Shown here: in pieces, positions 32,897 to 45,126 of the stretch
How positions within the stretch are numbered: the stretch's first letter is position 1
How the letters are laid out: every line of letters begins with the position of its first letter
Assembly: GCF_002865645.1 (NCBI RefSeq)
Contig: NW_020194684.1
Location: forward strand, 775,308-839,307
DNA: 64,000 bases
Direction of reading: 5' to 3'
From: Hyaloscypha bicolor E
Taxonomy: Eukaryota; Ascomycota; Leotiomycetes; Helotiales; Hyaloscyphaceae
Made by a program: the position numbers and the translations under genes
The notes under the pieces: model-generated
The model's database searches: none
What the model saw: only the letters and a program-made list of their open reading frames with translations
What the model was told of the DNA's origin: nothing

Positions 32897-34299
32897 TATA
32901 TATTATCTATTAAAACCCTTCGGACTCTGGTATAATATCTCGAATATTAATAGATATATTTATAATATAGATAATAGCTGAAATGGGATATAGCCTTAGC
33001 TATTCCAGGAAAATGGCTTAATTATTAAGAATACTAGTAAAGAGTATATTACTATAGTCTATTCTAGTAATAACCCTAATAGTAATTCGACTTGTATTCA
33101 GGCTTATATATATTCTAAAGATAACTGGGTATCTTATAATTATAGAAATAATAATTCTATTATTTTAATACTTTATATTAAAATAAGTACTTTAAATAAT
33201 ATTATTAATATTAAATTGCCTATAGATAGAGAACAGGAGCTATATAGATATTTATCTTAGGGATTTAAAGGGAATTTGGAGGTATTTAATATAAATAAAA
33301 GTAATATAAGATATATAGCTATCTATTACTATATAATACTATATTCTATATAATTGGTTTTAAATATTTCTATAAAGCAGGGTCTATTCTATTTAATTAT
33401 ATTACTATTTATTCTTATACTTTTTTTTCAGGAAATATATCTATTTTAAGCATTTTCTGAGAACTATTACTAAATTAGAAGTAGTTATAAAATAATACTC
33501 TTATAGTATTTTAGGTTATTTATTTTACTTTAAGATACTATCTTAAGTAATTTAATCTAAAGAGGTAAATAAATAAAAGAGATATATAGTAAATATAGCT
33601 ACTTATTCGGAGGATACTAAGGTATAGTAGTATAACTGGCTACTTATTTAAAGAGGTATAGTAGTAGAACTGGCTCCTTTAGTAAAGAAATACCAGATAT
33701 ACTTACTATTTTTATACTAGGCCAATATATATTAATAATTAATAAAAGAAGACAAGCCAGAAATAATACTTCTCCAGAAAGCATTCTAGCTAAACTGCCT
33801 AAATATACTTTAGAGTCTAAATAGTATATCCTCCTATATAGTAGAAGGCGAATTATATATTACTAATTTTTTAGTTAACTCTTTTAAATAGGTTCCACTT
33901 CTAGAATTTTTATAATTGAGTATCCCTTATCTAGTAGTATTTCATAGTACTAGTAATTAGAATAAAGCCAATTCTTGCTTAGTATATCTATTAAAATATA
34001 AATATAGCTAGGAAGTAAGGACAGACCTATAATAACCAAGAGATATAGTATCTAATAAAGTAGAACTGGTTTCTTACAAGATTCAGAAGATATTTCCTTA
34101 TAAGATCCTCTTATAAATTCAATCTTTTCTCTCTCAAATTACTAAGTATTTAATACCTAACTTATTGAGATAGGAATATAAGATAAAAGATAAGTATAGT
34201 ACTATATAGGGTAGTATTTTTAAGAATAAGGTTTGGCTTTCTATTATAACAGAAATGGGCTTTAATCCTATTTTAGTAAATTATAATCTGGATTAATAT
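32897..34299. other. AT-rich RIP-mutated DNA with a short tandem repeat
   Basis: Around 33610-33680, two units of about 36 bp share GGTATAGTAGTA-AACTGGCT. The motif resembles part of the repeat at 37125-37275. No protein family recognised. Confidence 0.4.
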
Positions 34300-34720
34300 A
34301 TTTACTCGAGAGTTAATTAGAGGAACTAACTAAGCTATCTGGCTATTATACTTGGGTAAGATAAAGATAGTAGAACTAAATATAATCTGACTAAAGTTTA
34401 GATAATTTTCTTCTAATCCTATTAAAAATATATATTACTAGAACTAGGAGAGTATTTCTTTCTAAAAACTGGATTTACTTTTAATATTAAGAATACTATA
34501 TATGAAAATTACTTTACTTATATATCCGAGCCAAGGAAACTTTTATCTCAAGAACTGGAATACTACTTCTCCTATTTCTACTAGAATAATAATAAGTTTA
34601 TAGTTCGAAAAATTAGTTAAGATAATATAATTAGAGTTCGGAAAAGCTTAAGAAAAAGTATATTATTAGTTATTAGCCTAGAATAGAAGTATTTTCCAAA
34701 TAAAATACCAAGATAATATT
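34300..34720 (+). pseudogene. Decayed unrecognised gene, paralogue A
   Basis: A plus-strand frame with few stops carries GEYFFLKTGFTFNIKNTI, KFIVRKIS and NIIRVRKSLRKSI. A diverged relative lies at 50340-50740 with the same order of blocks (KYYFPKTRFILNIRDI, SFIVQ, NIIRIKKALV). The shared order shows both derive from one protein family that I cannot name. Interrupted only by TAG/TAA. Confidence 0.4.
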
Positions 34721-35224
34721 ACTTTATAAAGAATAGAACTATAGTAAACTTATAGGAAATTTGGAGAGATAGTAGATTAAGTAGATAGACTTTAAGAAAA
34801 TAATTTCGAAATACTTAGTAATTAGTAATTTAGTTTTAAATTAATTTGAACCCTTTAAATTATTATAACTTAATATATTTTATATAACTTATAATAATAT
34901 ATAGTAACTATTTCTAATACTTGGAACCTTGCCTCTAATATATAACTTAACTTAGATTACTCCCGGAATCTTTTCTTCTAGAAATTATAATAATTCCAAG
35001 AACCTATAGACTCTTAGAAGTAAAGCTCCTGGAAGCCAATATATTTCTGGAAGCCTTTTTTCTAGGAAACCTACTAATATTACCTATTCTCTTCTTAACC
35101 CTCTATTATTTTCTATAACTCCCTATCTATAACCTTTTTACTTACTTATATCTCTAGTATATTCCTAGAAAAAATATCTTAAAGAGCTAATATATAATTA
35201 GTAGTATTCCAAATTATTATTAGT

Positions 35225-35394
35225 ATAACTTAGAAAAGGTTTAGGGTATCTGGAAGTAGCTATAGAATATAACTTATAAAAAATTATATTATAGGAAATA
35301 TTAAGATATATATAGATTTTGAAATACTTTAAATTAAAGTATCTATTATTTTTTTTAATATACCGGTTTTTTTAGTATATAGAGATAGATATTA
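35225..35394 (-). mobile_element. Family-2 right terminus
   Basis: The terminal ~165 bp match the outer half of 25201-25536 (GGTTTAGGGTATCTGGAAGT, ATAGAATATAACTTA, AAAGTATCTATTATT) and end AGATAGATATTA at 35394. The inner half of the 330-bp repeat is missing here, so the 165-bp part is the true shared terminus. Left partner not identified. Confidence 0.55.
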
Positions 35395-35449
35395 TATATA
35401 ATAGGAAAGAGGCAAAGAGATAGTCACGTGAAAATACACTAAAAAAAGG

Positions 35450-35470
35450 GGCTTGCTTAGTAAGCAAGCC
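35450..35470. repeat. Perfect 9-bp stem-loop
   Basis: GGCTTGCTT-AGT-AAGCAAGCC, followed by TGTAATTATA. A related TATTACAGGCTTGCTT occurs in inverse orientation near 62385, so this is probably the end of another repeat family. A nearby TCACGTGAAAATACAC (about 35423) is unusually unmutated. Confidence 0.5.
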
Positions 35471-36419
35471 TGTAATTATAATAGGGCAATAGTAATATCT
35501 ATATACTAATAGTAAATAAAAGTAAGATTACTAATAATAATAATCTTTATAATATTTAAATAAAATAAATTAGAATATTAGAGCTTAAGTTATAGCTATT
35601 TTAAATACTATATAAGATAAAAATTATCCTATAATAAGTAAAAGAAATCTATTATTCTATCTATTGCCTTTTATCTAGAATATTCTAATATCCTACTAGA
35701 TAATCTATCTCCTATTTAGTATATAATATTTCTTCTAATATAGCTTAGTCCAGGCTATATAAAGCAGATATATTATTAGAGTAATAAGTATAGTAATTAC
35801 TATTATAATAGTAGTTATAATAGATATAATAGACTAGGAACTATATTAGGTTATATATATATTAACCAAAGTTATAATTAAGCTAATAATAGAATTTATT
35901 AGGCCAGGTTTATTCTTTTTAGTATTATACTAATTATATAGATATAAGAAGATATTTATAAGAAAATATAATCTTCTAGCCAAATATAATTATAACTTTA
36001 TCTCTACTAGAGCTATAGCAAACCAGATATTCTATAAATATAGTATATTTTTATAGTCTATAATAAAAAAATATTTTAGGTTATACTAATTATAGCCTTT
36101 CTAGTCTTTCCTATATTATTAAGGATATAAGAGTTATAAATTAAAGCGAATATTATAGAAAGAATAATAAAGCTAGTAAAAAAAAGCCAGATAAATAGAC
36201 TAGCAAGTATATTTATATATAATATTTTTAGTATATTAATTTTTATTTATATCTAGTTATTTATTAATATAGAATAAGATTCCGAGTTTTCCGAATTAAG
36301 CTAAGAATAAGAGTCTTAGTAGAGAATAGCTTAATAACTCTAATTATAAAGTAATAGAAATAATATATTTTAATATAGACTTTTACTAATCTTAATAGCT
36401 TGAGTTTTAGAGAGAGCTT

Positions 36420-37275
36420 AAGGTAAAAAAGGAAAAAAGGAAATTTAAGAGTGAGTTAAAGAAATAGAAGAACCTAATATAATAGTAAGACCTAATATAG
36501 CTATCTAAGCAGAAGCAAGAATATTCTTTTATCTATAGATAAATATATAAAATATAGCTTGGTAATATCCGGAAATAAAGTATTTTAGTAAGTTAAAAGA
36601 GCTATTTTTAGAGTTTACTAAAAGTAATAGGCTTTTATTCTTAAAGCTAGATATTACCTCGAGCCAAATAGAAGGCCAGATCTAGATTACTAGATAAGAA
36701 ATAAAGTATTTAGATTTAAAAGAAGCTTATTAGTAAATATAAAATACAGTTATTAGCAAAATCGGCTATACTCTCTTTTACTTAAAAAGATTCTAAATAT
36801 AGACTATATTAGCTACTTTTAATACTTATATCTAATAGCTCGGTTAGTTATCTAATATAACTTATTATAGAGAATCTAAGTTTCGGTCAAATATTAAAGG
36901 TAATAAATATAATAATAAGACCCGAAATCTAGCTTTCTTAAACCTATACTTATAAAAATATTAGTATACTTTTTCTTCTATAACTTTTCCGTTTTTATAA
37001 TAGTAGAATAGCTTCTTATTAGTAAGGGTATAATAGCAAAACTGGATATATAAGAAATAATATAAAAGTATAATAGCAAATATAGCTTTTTATTAGTATA
37101 ATAGATATAGCTTATAAAAAGAGAATATAAAAGTATAGTATAAGAACTAGCTATTTAATAAAAGAGATATAGTAGTAGATATAGTTTTCCGGAAGAGGAT
37201 ATAAAAATATAAAATAAGAAATAGCTATTTGGAAAAAAGATATAGTAGTAGATATACTTCCGGAAGAGGTTATTA
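36420..37275 (+). pseudogene. Decayed unrecognised gene with a 3' tandem repeat
   Basis: A plus-strand frame carries KSNRLLFLKLDITSSQIEGQ, ESKFRSNIKGNKYNNKTRN and LAFLNLYL with few stops other than TAG/TAA. From about 37125 to 37275, two units of about 72 bp repeat (GATATAGTAGTAGATATA followed by TTCCGGAAGAGG). No family recognised. It lies downstream of the stem-loop at 35450, which may mark its element. Confidence 0.3.
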
Positions 37276-38129
37276 CTAATAGTACCTACCTCTTATATTA
37301 GAATATAGATATAGGCTATTCCCAAATATAGTTACTTTAATTAATATATAGAAAGCTTTTAGTAGATAGCTAGCTTAGTTATTCTAAAGTATATAGTTAA
37401 TATAAGACAGGTATAAATTAATCTAGAAATACTTTTAGCTTAAGGATAGCTAATAATCTAAAAACATGAATTATAGTTTATATAGATATTATATTATATT
37501 TAAACTTAGAAGCTAATACTTCTTTATTAGAAGCTTCTGAATTAGTCTAGCTATCTATAGAATATATTAGAACTTTTTATAACTAACTATATCTTTAAAG
37601 GGCAGATATTTAATACCTAATTCTATTAGGAAATCTATAAGTAAATTATTATATATTACTGCCTAATATAAAGTATTTATAGCTTTAAGCCTTACTAGAA
37701 TCCTATTATCTAGTTCTTTTACTCTTAATCGAATTATTTCAAATAATACTTTATAATTAGTTAATATTATAGTTTCCAAAATATATATTATATCTGAAAT
37801 AATATATAATATAATACTAGGATCTTCTAAATCGGATTTAAAAATATTAGTTAGTTTAGTCCAAACTAATACTCTCTATACCTATTATAAAATATATTTC
37901 TAGATTATTCTACTAGTAATTTCAAGCTTACTTATTATCTAGAAAATAATAAACTTAGGTACTTAACTTTATTAATTTGAACCCTTATTAAGCTCACCTA
38001 TTTCTACCCAGAACTAATAGGAAAACTTATAATATATATAGTATTATTTCAGAGCCTGTTTCTCTATACTAATTATAAACTACAAATCGGGAAACTAAAT
38101 GTTTTCTATTTTAGGTTTCCTGGCTCCCG
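37276..38129. other. AT-rich RIP-mutated DNA, no gene recognised
   Basis: Uniformly TpA-rich. No motif, repeat array or conserved frame could be recognised. Confidence 0.5.
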
Positions 38130-39900
38130 ATTAAGATACCTATTCTATAGCTATAGCCTCTCTTAATATCTTAATTATTAATACCTCTTTTCTAAAGTTA
38201 GATATAATCTGCTTAGGAGTTTTCTTCTTTTTCTAGAGAACTTTCCCTATTAATAGTTTCAGCTAAATAATCTCCTCTTCGGATTTATCTAAAGAGTCTG
38301 TTTTAGGATCTTTTCTAGAATATATAATAGGGAATAATAATATAAATAACTTGGATTTATTATTTTTACTTGGGCTATTAACTTAATAATTTGGGCTATA
38401 AACTATTCCTAATATACTCTTATTACTAACTTTATCTAAAGGATTAATATAGAATAGGATTTTACTAGCTTGTATTTTTCGGTTTTTGAAATTATTAAAT
38501 TAGCTATTTATAGGATCAAGAATATAAGCTAAGAGTTTGGCTAAGACTTTTTGCCTTAGCTTTAGAAGAATCTTATTATATTAAGCTTAAGAGTATTATT
38601 AGCTAGCTAATAGAAAACAAATACCCAGAATAATAAAGAGGCTATAGTTAATAAAACCTTTCTATTTTGGATTTAGTAAAGTAATTAATTGTTTTATTTC
38701 TTATTTAGGAAACAATTTATAGATCCAAATTAGGAAGTTTAGAGGCAGTTCTCTATTAAGGCTATTATAATATATATAACTTACCGGATTATCTATTATA
38801 ATAGCAAAAGTCTAATAGAGGCAATTATTTATTAGAATATAAATAAAATATATCTTATTTCTAATAATCTTATAAAATTTCTTCTATAGGTTATTAGGCT
38901 TTATTTTCAAGATATAACTATATTAGATATAATAACTAGCTAGTAGCCTGGAGCTTTATAATAATTCCAAATAAGTATTAATAATCTTATTATTAAGGTA
39001 CTCTCTCGGCTTTAAGTACTAGAGCGACTTTATTATATCTAACTCTTTATAATACTATTAGTAATAGTAGTTAGTAATTATAATAAGTACAGATAAGCTT
39101 TTACGAACTATCTCTTTCTCTCGAATTATAACCTAAATCTCAATATTCTTTAGTCTCTCTCTTATATCTGTCTCTTAGTAATCTAAAAGCCTTAATAGAG
39201 TTTCTAAGCTTTCTATCTCAATATTATAATTAATTACTTTACTTTTTAACCCAGAATTTTAGGAGTTTCTTACTAAAATATTAGCTACTTTACTACTTTT
39301 TGTAATATAATAAATACCTGACTTGTTCTAATATTACTAAAGGATTTTGGAAACAGAGTTATTATTAACTTTAGTTAATACCCGAGTTAGTACTATCTTA
39401 GTTAATTTCTTAATAAATAACTTATACTTCTTCTATAGCTCTTATATCTGGATATTACTTAAAATATTTAAGTACTTCTTTAGCTACTAGCTTAATATAT
39501 ACTAAGCTACTATCTTATAATTACCTTTAATAATTAGGTCCAAGTAATCGAGATCTCGAAATAGAGTATTAAGGTTAATCTAGATAGTAAATCTACTATA
39601 TTTATATATCCTATAATATATTTCCTTTATAAACTACATTATTCCTAGTATTTTAAAAATAGTACTTACTATAATAACTATACTAATTTTCTTTTTATAA
39701 TCTATAACTTAGACCTTACTTATAGTAACTATATCTATATAATAATTATTCTTATATAGGCAAATTCTAGATCTTATAATAGGAATTAATCTTACTCTTT
39801 TCTTGTTTTTATTCTTAGCCTTATTTTCTTATTTATCTTTTTTGTATTTAATATAATCTAGTAAGAAACCCGGACCGAAAAGTACTAGGTTAAAAGAAGC
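38130..39900 (-). pseudogene. RIP-degraded Ulp1/C48 protease gene (second copy type)
   Basis: The minus-strand frame contains the C48 entry motif as PREYLNNKIINTYLELL (near 39000). The triad follows in one frame. His-Trp reads TAT-TAG at 38817-38812 (expected CAT-TGG). Asp reads Asn (AAT, 38766-38764, YYNSL). Cys reads Tyr (TAT, 38646-38644, INYSLFIIL, expected NCGL). His-Asp spacing is 17 residues, as in yeast Ulp1. Every loss is a C-to-T or G-to-A change in CpA/TpG context. Upstream (to about 39900) is a Lys/Glu-rich region that reads like coiled coil; downstream (to about 38130) is a polar Lys-rich tail. SUMO-type proteases are known passengers of some eukaryotic DNA transposons, but no TIR was tied to this one. 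Not closely similar to the Ulp1-type relic at 11290-14130. Confidence 0.65.
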
Positions 39901-42346
39901 CAAGTATATAGGATCCTTGAAATACCGGATAGTTCTCAAGTTTTCATATAACTAAACTATCTTGGGCTAGAAACCTTTAAGAGATAAGGGAATTAGAGTA
40001 TTTATTAGTAGTAGCTATATATCTATTCCATTAATATTTTAAGTATATAAGTATAGTAGATAAGCTTCTTTAATAAAGGCAATAATTACTAGATAGAACT
40101 AAGTTAGGCTAGTACTTTCTATTTAGTAATATATATTATATAATACCTTATTTAAAAGTACTATTTCTACTAGTATATTATATATATTTATTCTAAATAA
40201 TTTATTGTATTTTTTAGATATTATTTTAAAGATAGGAACTAATCTATTTAGTAAATAAAGAGATATAGAGAGAGGAGGGTTATATACTTTCTATAAATAC
40301 TAAAATTCCGGCTCCTATAATAATAATAATATTTTTCTTTTTATATAATGCCTTTATTAATAAAAATAGCTTAATATATATATTAAAGTCTAATAAGTAA
40401 CTTAAATCGACTATTTGTATTATATTTTGGAATTGTAATTTATAGGTAATAAAGATATAGAGTGCCTTGTATTTTACTTTATTACTAATTATACTAGTTA
40501 TAAGCCAGCTATTTTTAGCTTCCGGAAGCAGATTTTAGTAGACTTTATTAGAATATCTATAGGCTCTACTTATTTTAAAAGGTTACCCAAATAGAAGAAA
40601 CTACTAAGAATACTTTATAAATTAAATTTAATTTAGTAATATATTTATATTTAAGAATACTAATATAAAGGCTAATAATCTAGTTCTATAAAAGAAATAT
40701 TATTAAAAAAAACAATTAAGGCCAGCTTTAGCTTATTCCGAATCTATTCTAATATAGATATTTCAAATTATTAGTATATAGTATAGAGTTTTAGTATAGG
40801 TCTATTCTTACCTATAATAAGTATTCTGAGTATTCTTATATATATAGGTAATTTAGGTTAATAAATACTTTCTTTATTAGGTTATTTCTTATTAGATATA
40901 ATCTCTTTTTATCTTTCTAATATTTCCTTTTCCTTTCTATTTCTATAACTTCTATTTCTTTTACTAATTTTAGTTCTACTATTTTTATATCTACTAGTTC
41001 CAATTCCTATTTATTTCTTTTATTAATTTCTATTATTTTATATTTAAAGATATCTATAAAAGGTATAATTATTATAATATCTCTACTTATTTACTATATA
41101 CTTACCTATATCTTTAAGCTTCTAGACTAAACGAATTTGCTGAATTTATACTTTATAAGCAAGTGCTTCTTAAATAAGTCGCTCTAAAAATAGTAACTAT
41201 AGTATAATTCTATAGCTACTAGTAACTATAAAAACGTATTTATATTTATTAACTAGTAGGGAGATTCCGTATAGCCTAGTAAAGAATATTTAACCTAACC
41301 TACTACTATATCTGCTTATAGTAATTACCCGGAATTAAAGCCTTTTAATTCACCTATAATAAGGCTTAATTAAGAGCTCCAAACTTGTCTATTTCTTTCT
41401 AGTCCAGAAAATAACTATAAATAAATAATTTTATATAAAGTACTAAATACCTAGTAAAGGTATTCAAATATTAATATATTATAGAGGCTTAATTTCTAAG
41501 GGTTCTTAGAGTAAAATAATAACTTAAAAGAGGCTATTCCTATTGCTTTTTGGATATTTAAAGATCTTTCTAACTATTAGTATCTTTTTTATAAATACTC
41601 TATTATAGAATAGTAATAGCTTTCTCTTAAATATAAGAATAATAATAAAAGCTCCTATAATAGTAATATAAAAATATAATTAGGGAAGGAGAATTAGAGG
41701 AATATATAGCAGGATAGAGACTATAATAAGGGTTACTAGAGACTAATATAAGTAAAGAAATAATTCTTAGAAGTATTTATAGAAATAAGGCCAAGAATAG
41801 ATTATAATAAAACCGAGAGAAAATCTAGCCTAGATAAAAGAGATTAATTAATTAGTAAAAGATTAAGTATTATTAAATACTTATTACTATTATATAAATA
41901 TTTCTTATACTATATAAAGCGAAAGCTATCCGGGAAATAAATATAATAAAGGTATAGAAGAGAACTAGGCCTAGAGATATTAGGCTAGCAGAATAATAAA
42001 TGTAATAAAAAGTACTTAAAGAGATACTAATAGTATTAGCCAGAAAGCTAAAGTATAGACTAAGAAATAGTAAGATTAAGGTAAGTAGTAAGAGGTTACT
42101 GGCTTATATACTAGCTATTATAATACTAGAGACTCGGAAGCCAAAGCAAAAAAAGTTAATACTAATATAAATTAGCTAAATTATTATATCTATAAAAGTC
42201 TAGAGACCTAAAAATTAATATCTACTAATAAAATAATAAAATATTAAGTACTTTGAGACTTAATAGAAGAAGGGCCTTATAAATGAAATAAGTTAAGGAA
42301 AGAGAGGCAAATAGAATACTATAAGCTATAATAATATATCTAATAG
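39901..42346. other. AT-rich RIP-mutated DNA
   Basis: A pyrimidine-rich plus strand at about 40860-41050 suggests a Lys/Glu-rich minus-strand frame, perhaps the N-terminus of the Ulp1-type relic. Nothing else recognised. Confidence 0.4.
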
Positions 42347-44668
42347 TAATATCTATTCCTATATATCGAGATGCCTCCTATAATAAAACAAATTATAAAT
42401 ACTTCGAGTTCAAGTAATATAAAATCTATAAATACTCTAAAATTTCTATCTATTTTTATTTTAGTTATATTATATATCTTTCTTAAATACTTCTAACTTA
42501 TTAATTCCGAAAATTATTATTATATTATTACTATACCTTGAATTTATAGAAAGCCTCCTTTTATACTATAATAAGATCCTTTAATATATAATACTACTAT
42601 TAAGTTTTTATTTATTTTTTAGATATATAAGTTAATTAAATATAGATATCCAGGTTCTATTATAATACTAAAATACTATTACTATTCTTATAATAGCTAA
42701 AGTATAGCCTATTATATAATATTACTATAAAGAATAATATCCTATACTTTTAGAATAATAAAGATATATTTTTGAAGTTATAAACTAATATATCTATCTC
42801 TTATTTAGCTTTACTTTTATAGACTTAATAATAATTCTTATCTATTAAATAATATTAAATATAAGTTTTACTATTAGATATATCTTTATAACTACTAACT
42901 TAATACTAATTTCCTTAAATTTATATATCTTTTCTAAACTCAAGTTTATAATATATTAACTAGAATAGTATAATTTTAACTATAGCTATTAAATAGTAAA
43001 TGAAATAATACTATATATAAGTAAGTCTATTAAAAGTATTTATATAGGCATATAACTACTACTTTACTATAATATAAGAAATAGGAAATATCCGGAATAT
43101 AATTACCCTATTTTATAAGTCAAGTAAGTATATTACTTCCTAAAATCGTTTCAAGATTATAAATACTTATAAACTATTATTAGATATAAAGTTCACCTAT
43201 ATTAGAGGTATAATTAGAAATGTCTAGTATTGAGGTTCTATACTAGAATAGAAAATATTAAATTTCAGACTTATATTTCATTTCCGAATAGTTAAATATT
43301 ATTAACCTTAATCTTCCTGCCTATATTATTCTAAACCAACCCTAATAAGCCTATATTTAAGGTATTAAAAACTCCTTTAAATAACTATATATTATCTCTC
43401 TAAGCCTATTATTAACTTCTAATAATACTTATATAAGAATAGATAAGATTCCCTAATAGCTATAACTATACTAATATTTGTCCCTACCTCTACTAGTATT
43501 CTTTCTAGCCTTTTCTCTTTATATTTTGTATTATTTATATATTTATTCCTCTATTACTCTCTATTACTACTATTACTTTTATTACTCCGAATTCTACTAA
43601 TCTTTTAATATAAACCTTTATTATTTATAGCCGGTTCCTGTCTTCCTTAAGCGAAATCCTTTTTAAGATATTGAAATAAGCTTTATAGTAGATTAATTTG
43701 AGATAAAGAACTAAGAGTTTATATTAAAACATTATCTAATACTATAAGATTAGAATATCTTATATCTTATTATTATCCTAACTTATATTATAGTAAAATA
43801 AATATATCTCTCTTAGAAATAAAGTAATAGTAGAATTATAATTAATAAGAACTTAATATTTTCTATTCTATACTATATTAAATACTTCTATATATTAAAG
43901 ATAGTCTATTATAGGATTATACTTTCTTCTAATTTATTTCTTATATATTAGGTTTATAACTTTTATTAGATTATAATTCGAGTAATATATAATGAAAATT
44001 CGTTATATTATCCTAAGAAGGGGAACTTTATATATTATTAAATTATATAAATATTAAAGATTCAAATAATAAAAATATAACTAGAAGGCTTAATATTTAG
44101 TAAAAGATACTTAGGGTTTCTAATAAAAAAAGCTACTAATATCCCAGTATTATAGATATTTATTACTTAGCTAAGTAATTATAGAGCTGCTATATAGGAG
44201 TCTCCGATATATAGGAAGAGATATTAGTAATTCCGGAAGTAAATATAGTAAATTTAAACCAGGCTAGTTTATATTACTAAGCTCCGAAATATATAGATCT
44301 CTTATTATACCGGTATAACTTCCGGACTATATTCTTTTCCCTTCTATATATCTTTAAAATTTAGAGCTATAATATTTCGTAATAAGACTTTTTTTTAAAT
44401 ATTTCAGATTTTGAAAAGACTTTAAATATTATAATTAAATAGGGGAGAATAATAGAAGCAGTAATTAGTAATATAAGTAAAATAATTAATAGTATAATTA
44501 ACTATACTCTTTTTTATTATTATTAAGTAGTCTCCTAAGAAACAAATAATTAAAGAAAGTAAGATATAAATAATAATTTTATAGACTTACTAAGAAAAAA
44601 ATTATAATTCTAAAACTATAGACTAGTCTTATTATAGGAAGTATCTCGAGATATAGGGACAGATATTA
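42347..44668. mobile_element. Family-1 TIR-bounded element, 2.3 kb
   Basis: The left end TAATATCTATTCCTATATAT, continuing CGAGATGCCTCCTATAATAA, matches the inverse of the right end at about 44580-44668 (TATTATAGGAAGTATCTCGA ... GGGACAGATATTA) over about 45 bp; TA at both ends. The right ~430 bp are homologous to the terminus at 54300-54724. No transposase motif could be read inside, so it is non-autonomous or too decayed. A separate terminus-like sequence (ATATAGGAAGAGATATTA, ending at 44225) lies inside the right part and suggests nesting. Confidence 0.5.
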
Positions 44669-45126
44669 ATTTCTATAATAATAATTATTAAGACTAAAAG
44701 AAGTATACTTTATAGTAAATTAATAGATTAATATTAGATAATAGAGCCAAAACAGGCTACCGGTATTAAAAATGGCTTTATATATAGTATTTCTCTTTTA
44801 CTTCTTTAATATATATGAATTTTATAAGTAACTTAAAGCTCTATTTATTTAAAGTCTATAGAATAAATAATTAAGAAATATTAAAGATAAACTATAAATA
44901 ATAATTAAGTTAATACAAAGAAGTATAGATCGGATAAAAGAGAGTTAGTAAATTAAGGGTAATATGAAATATAAGAAAAGAAGAAATATAAATATAATTT
45001 AATACTAAATTAAAAAAATAAACTAATTAAATACAAAAACTAAAACAGATTATTAGCCTAAAATCATTTTAATTTTGCTTATTACTTCTCCTAATAAATA
45101 TTAAATACCTTAATTATTTCCCTCTT
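44669..45126. other. AT-rich spacer, nothing recognised
   Basis: No frame or repeat recognised between the family-1 element and the lysine-rich relic. Confidence 0.5.

Noticed and set aside
35423..35480. Helitron 5' end (TC start plus hairpin)
   Set aside because: The TCACGTGA and hairpin are suggestive, but no Rep/helicase motif or matching 3' end could be found; kept only as a stem-loop.
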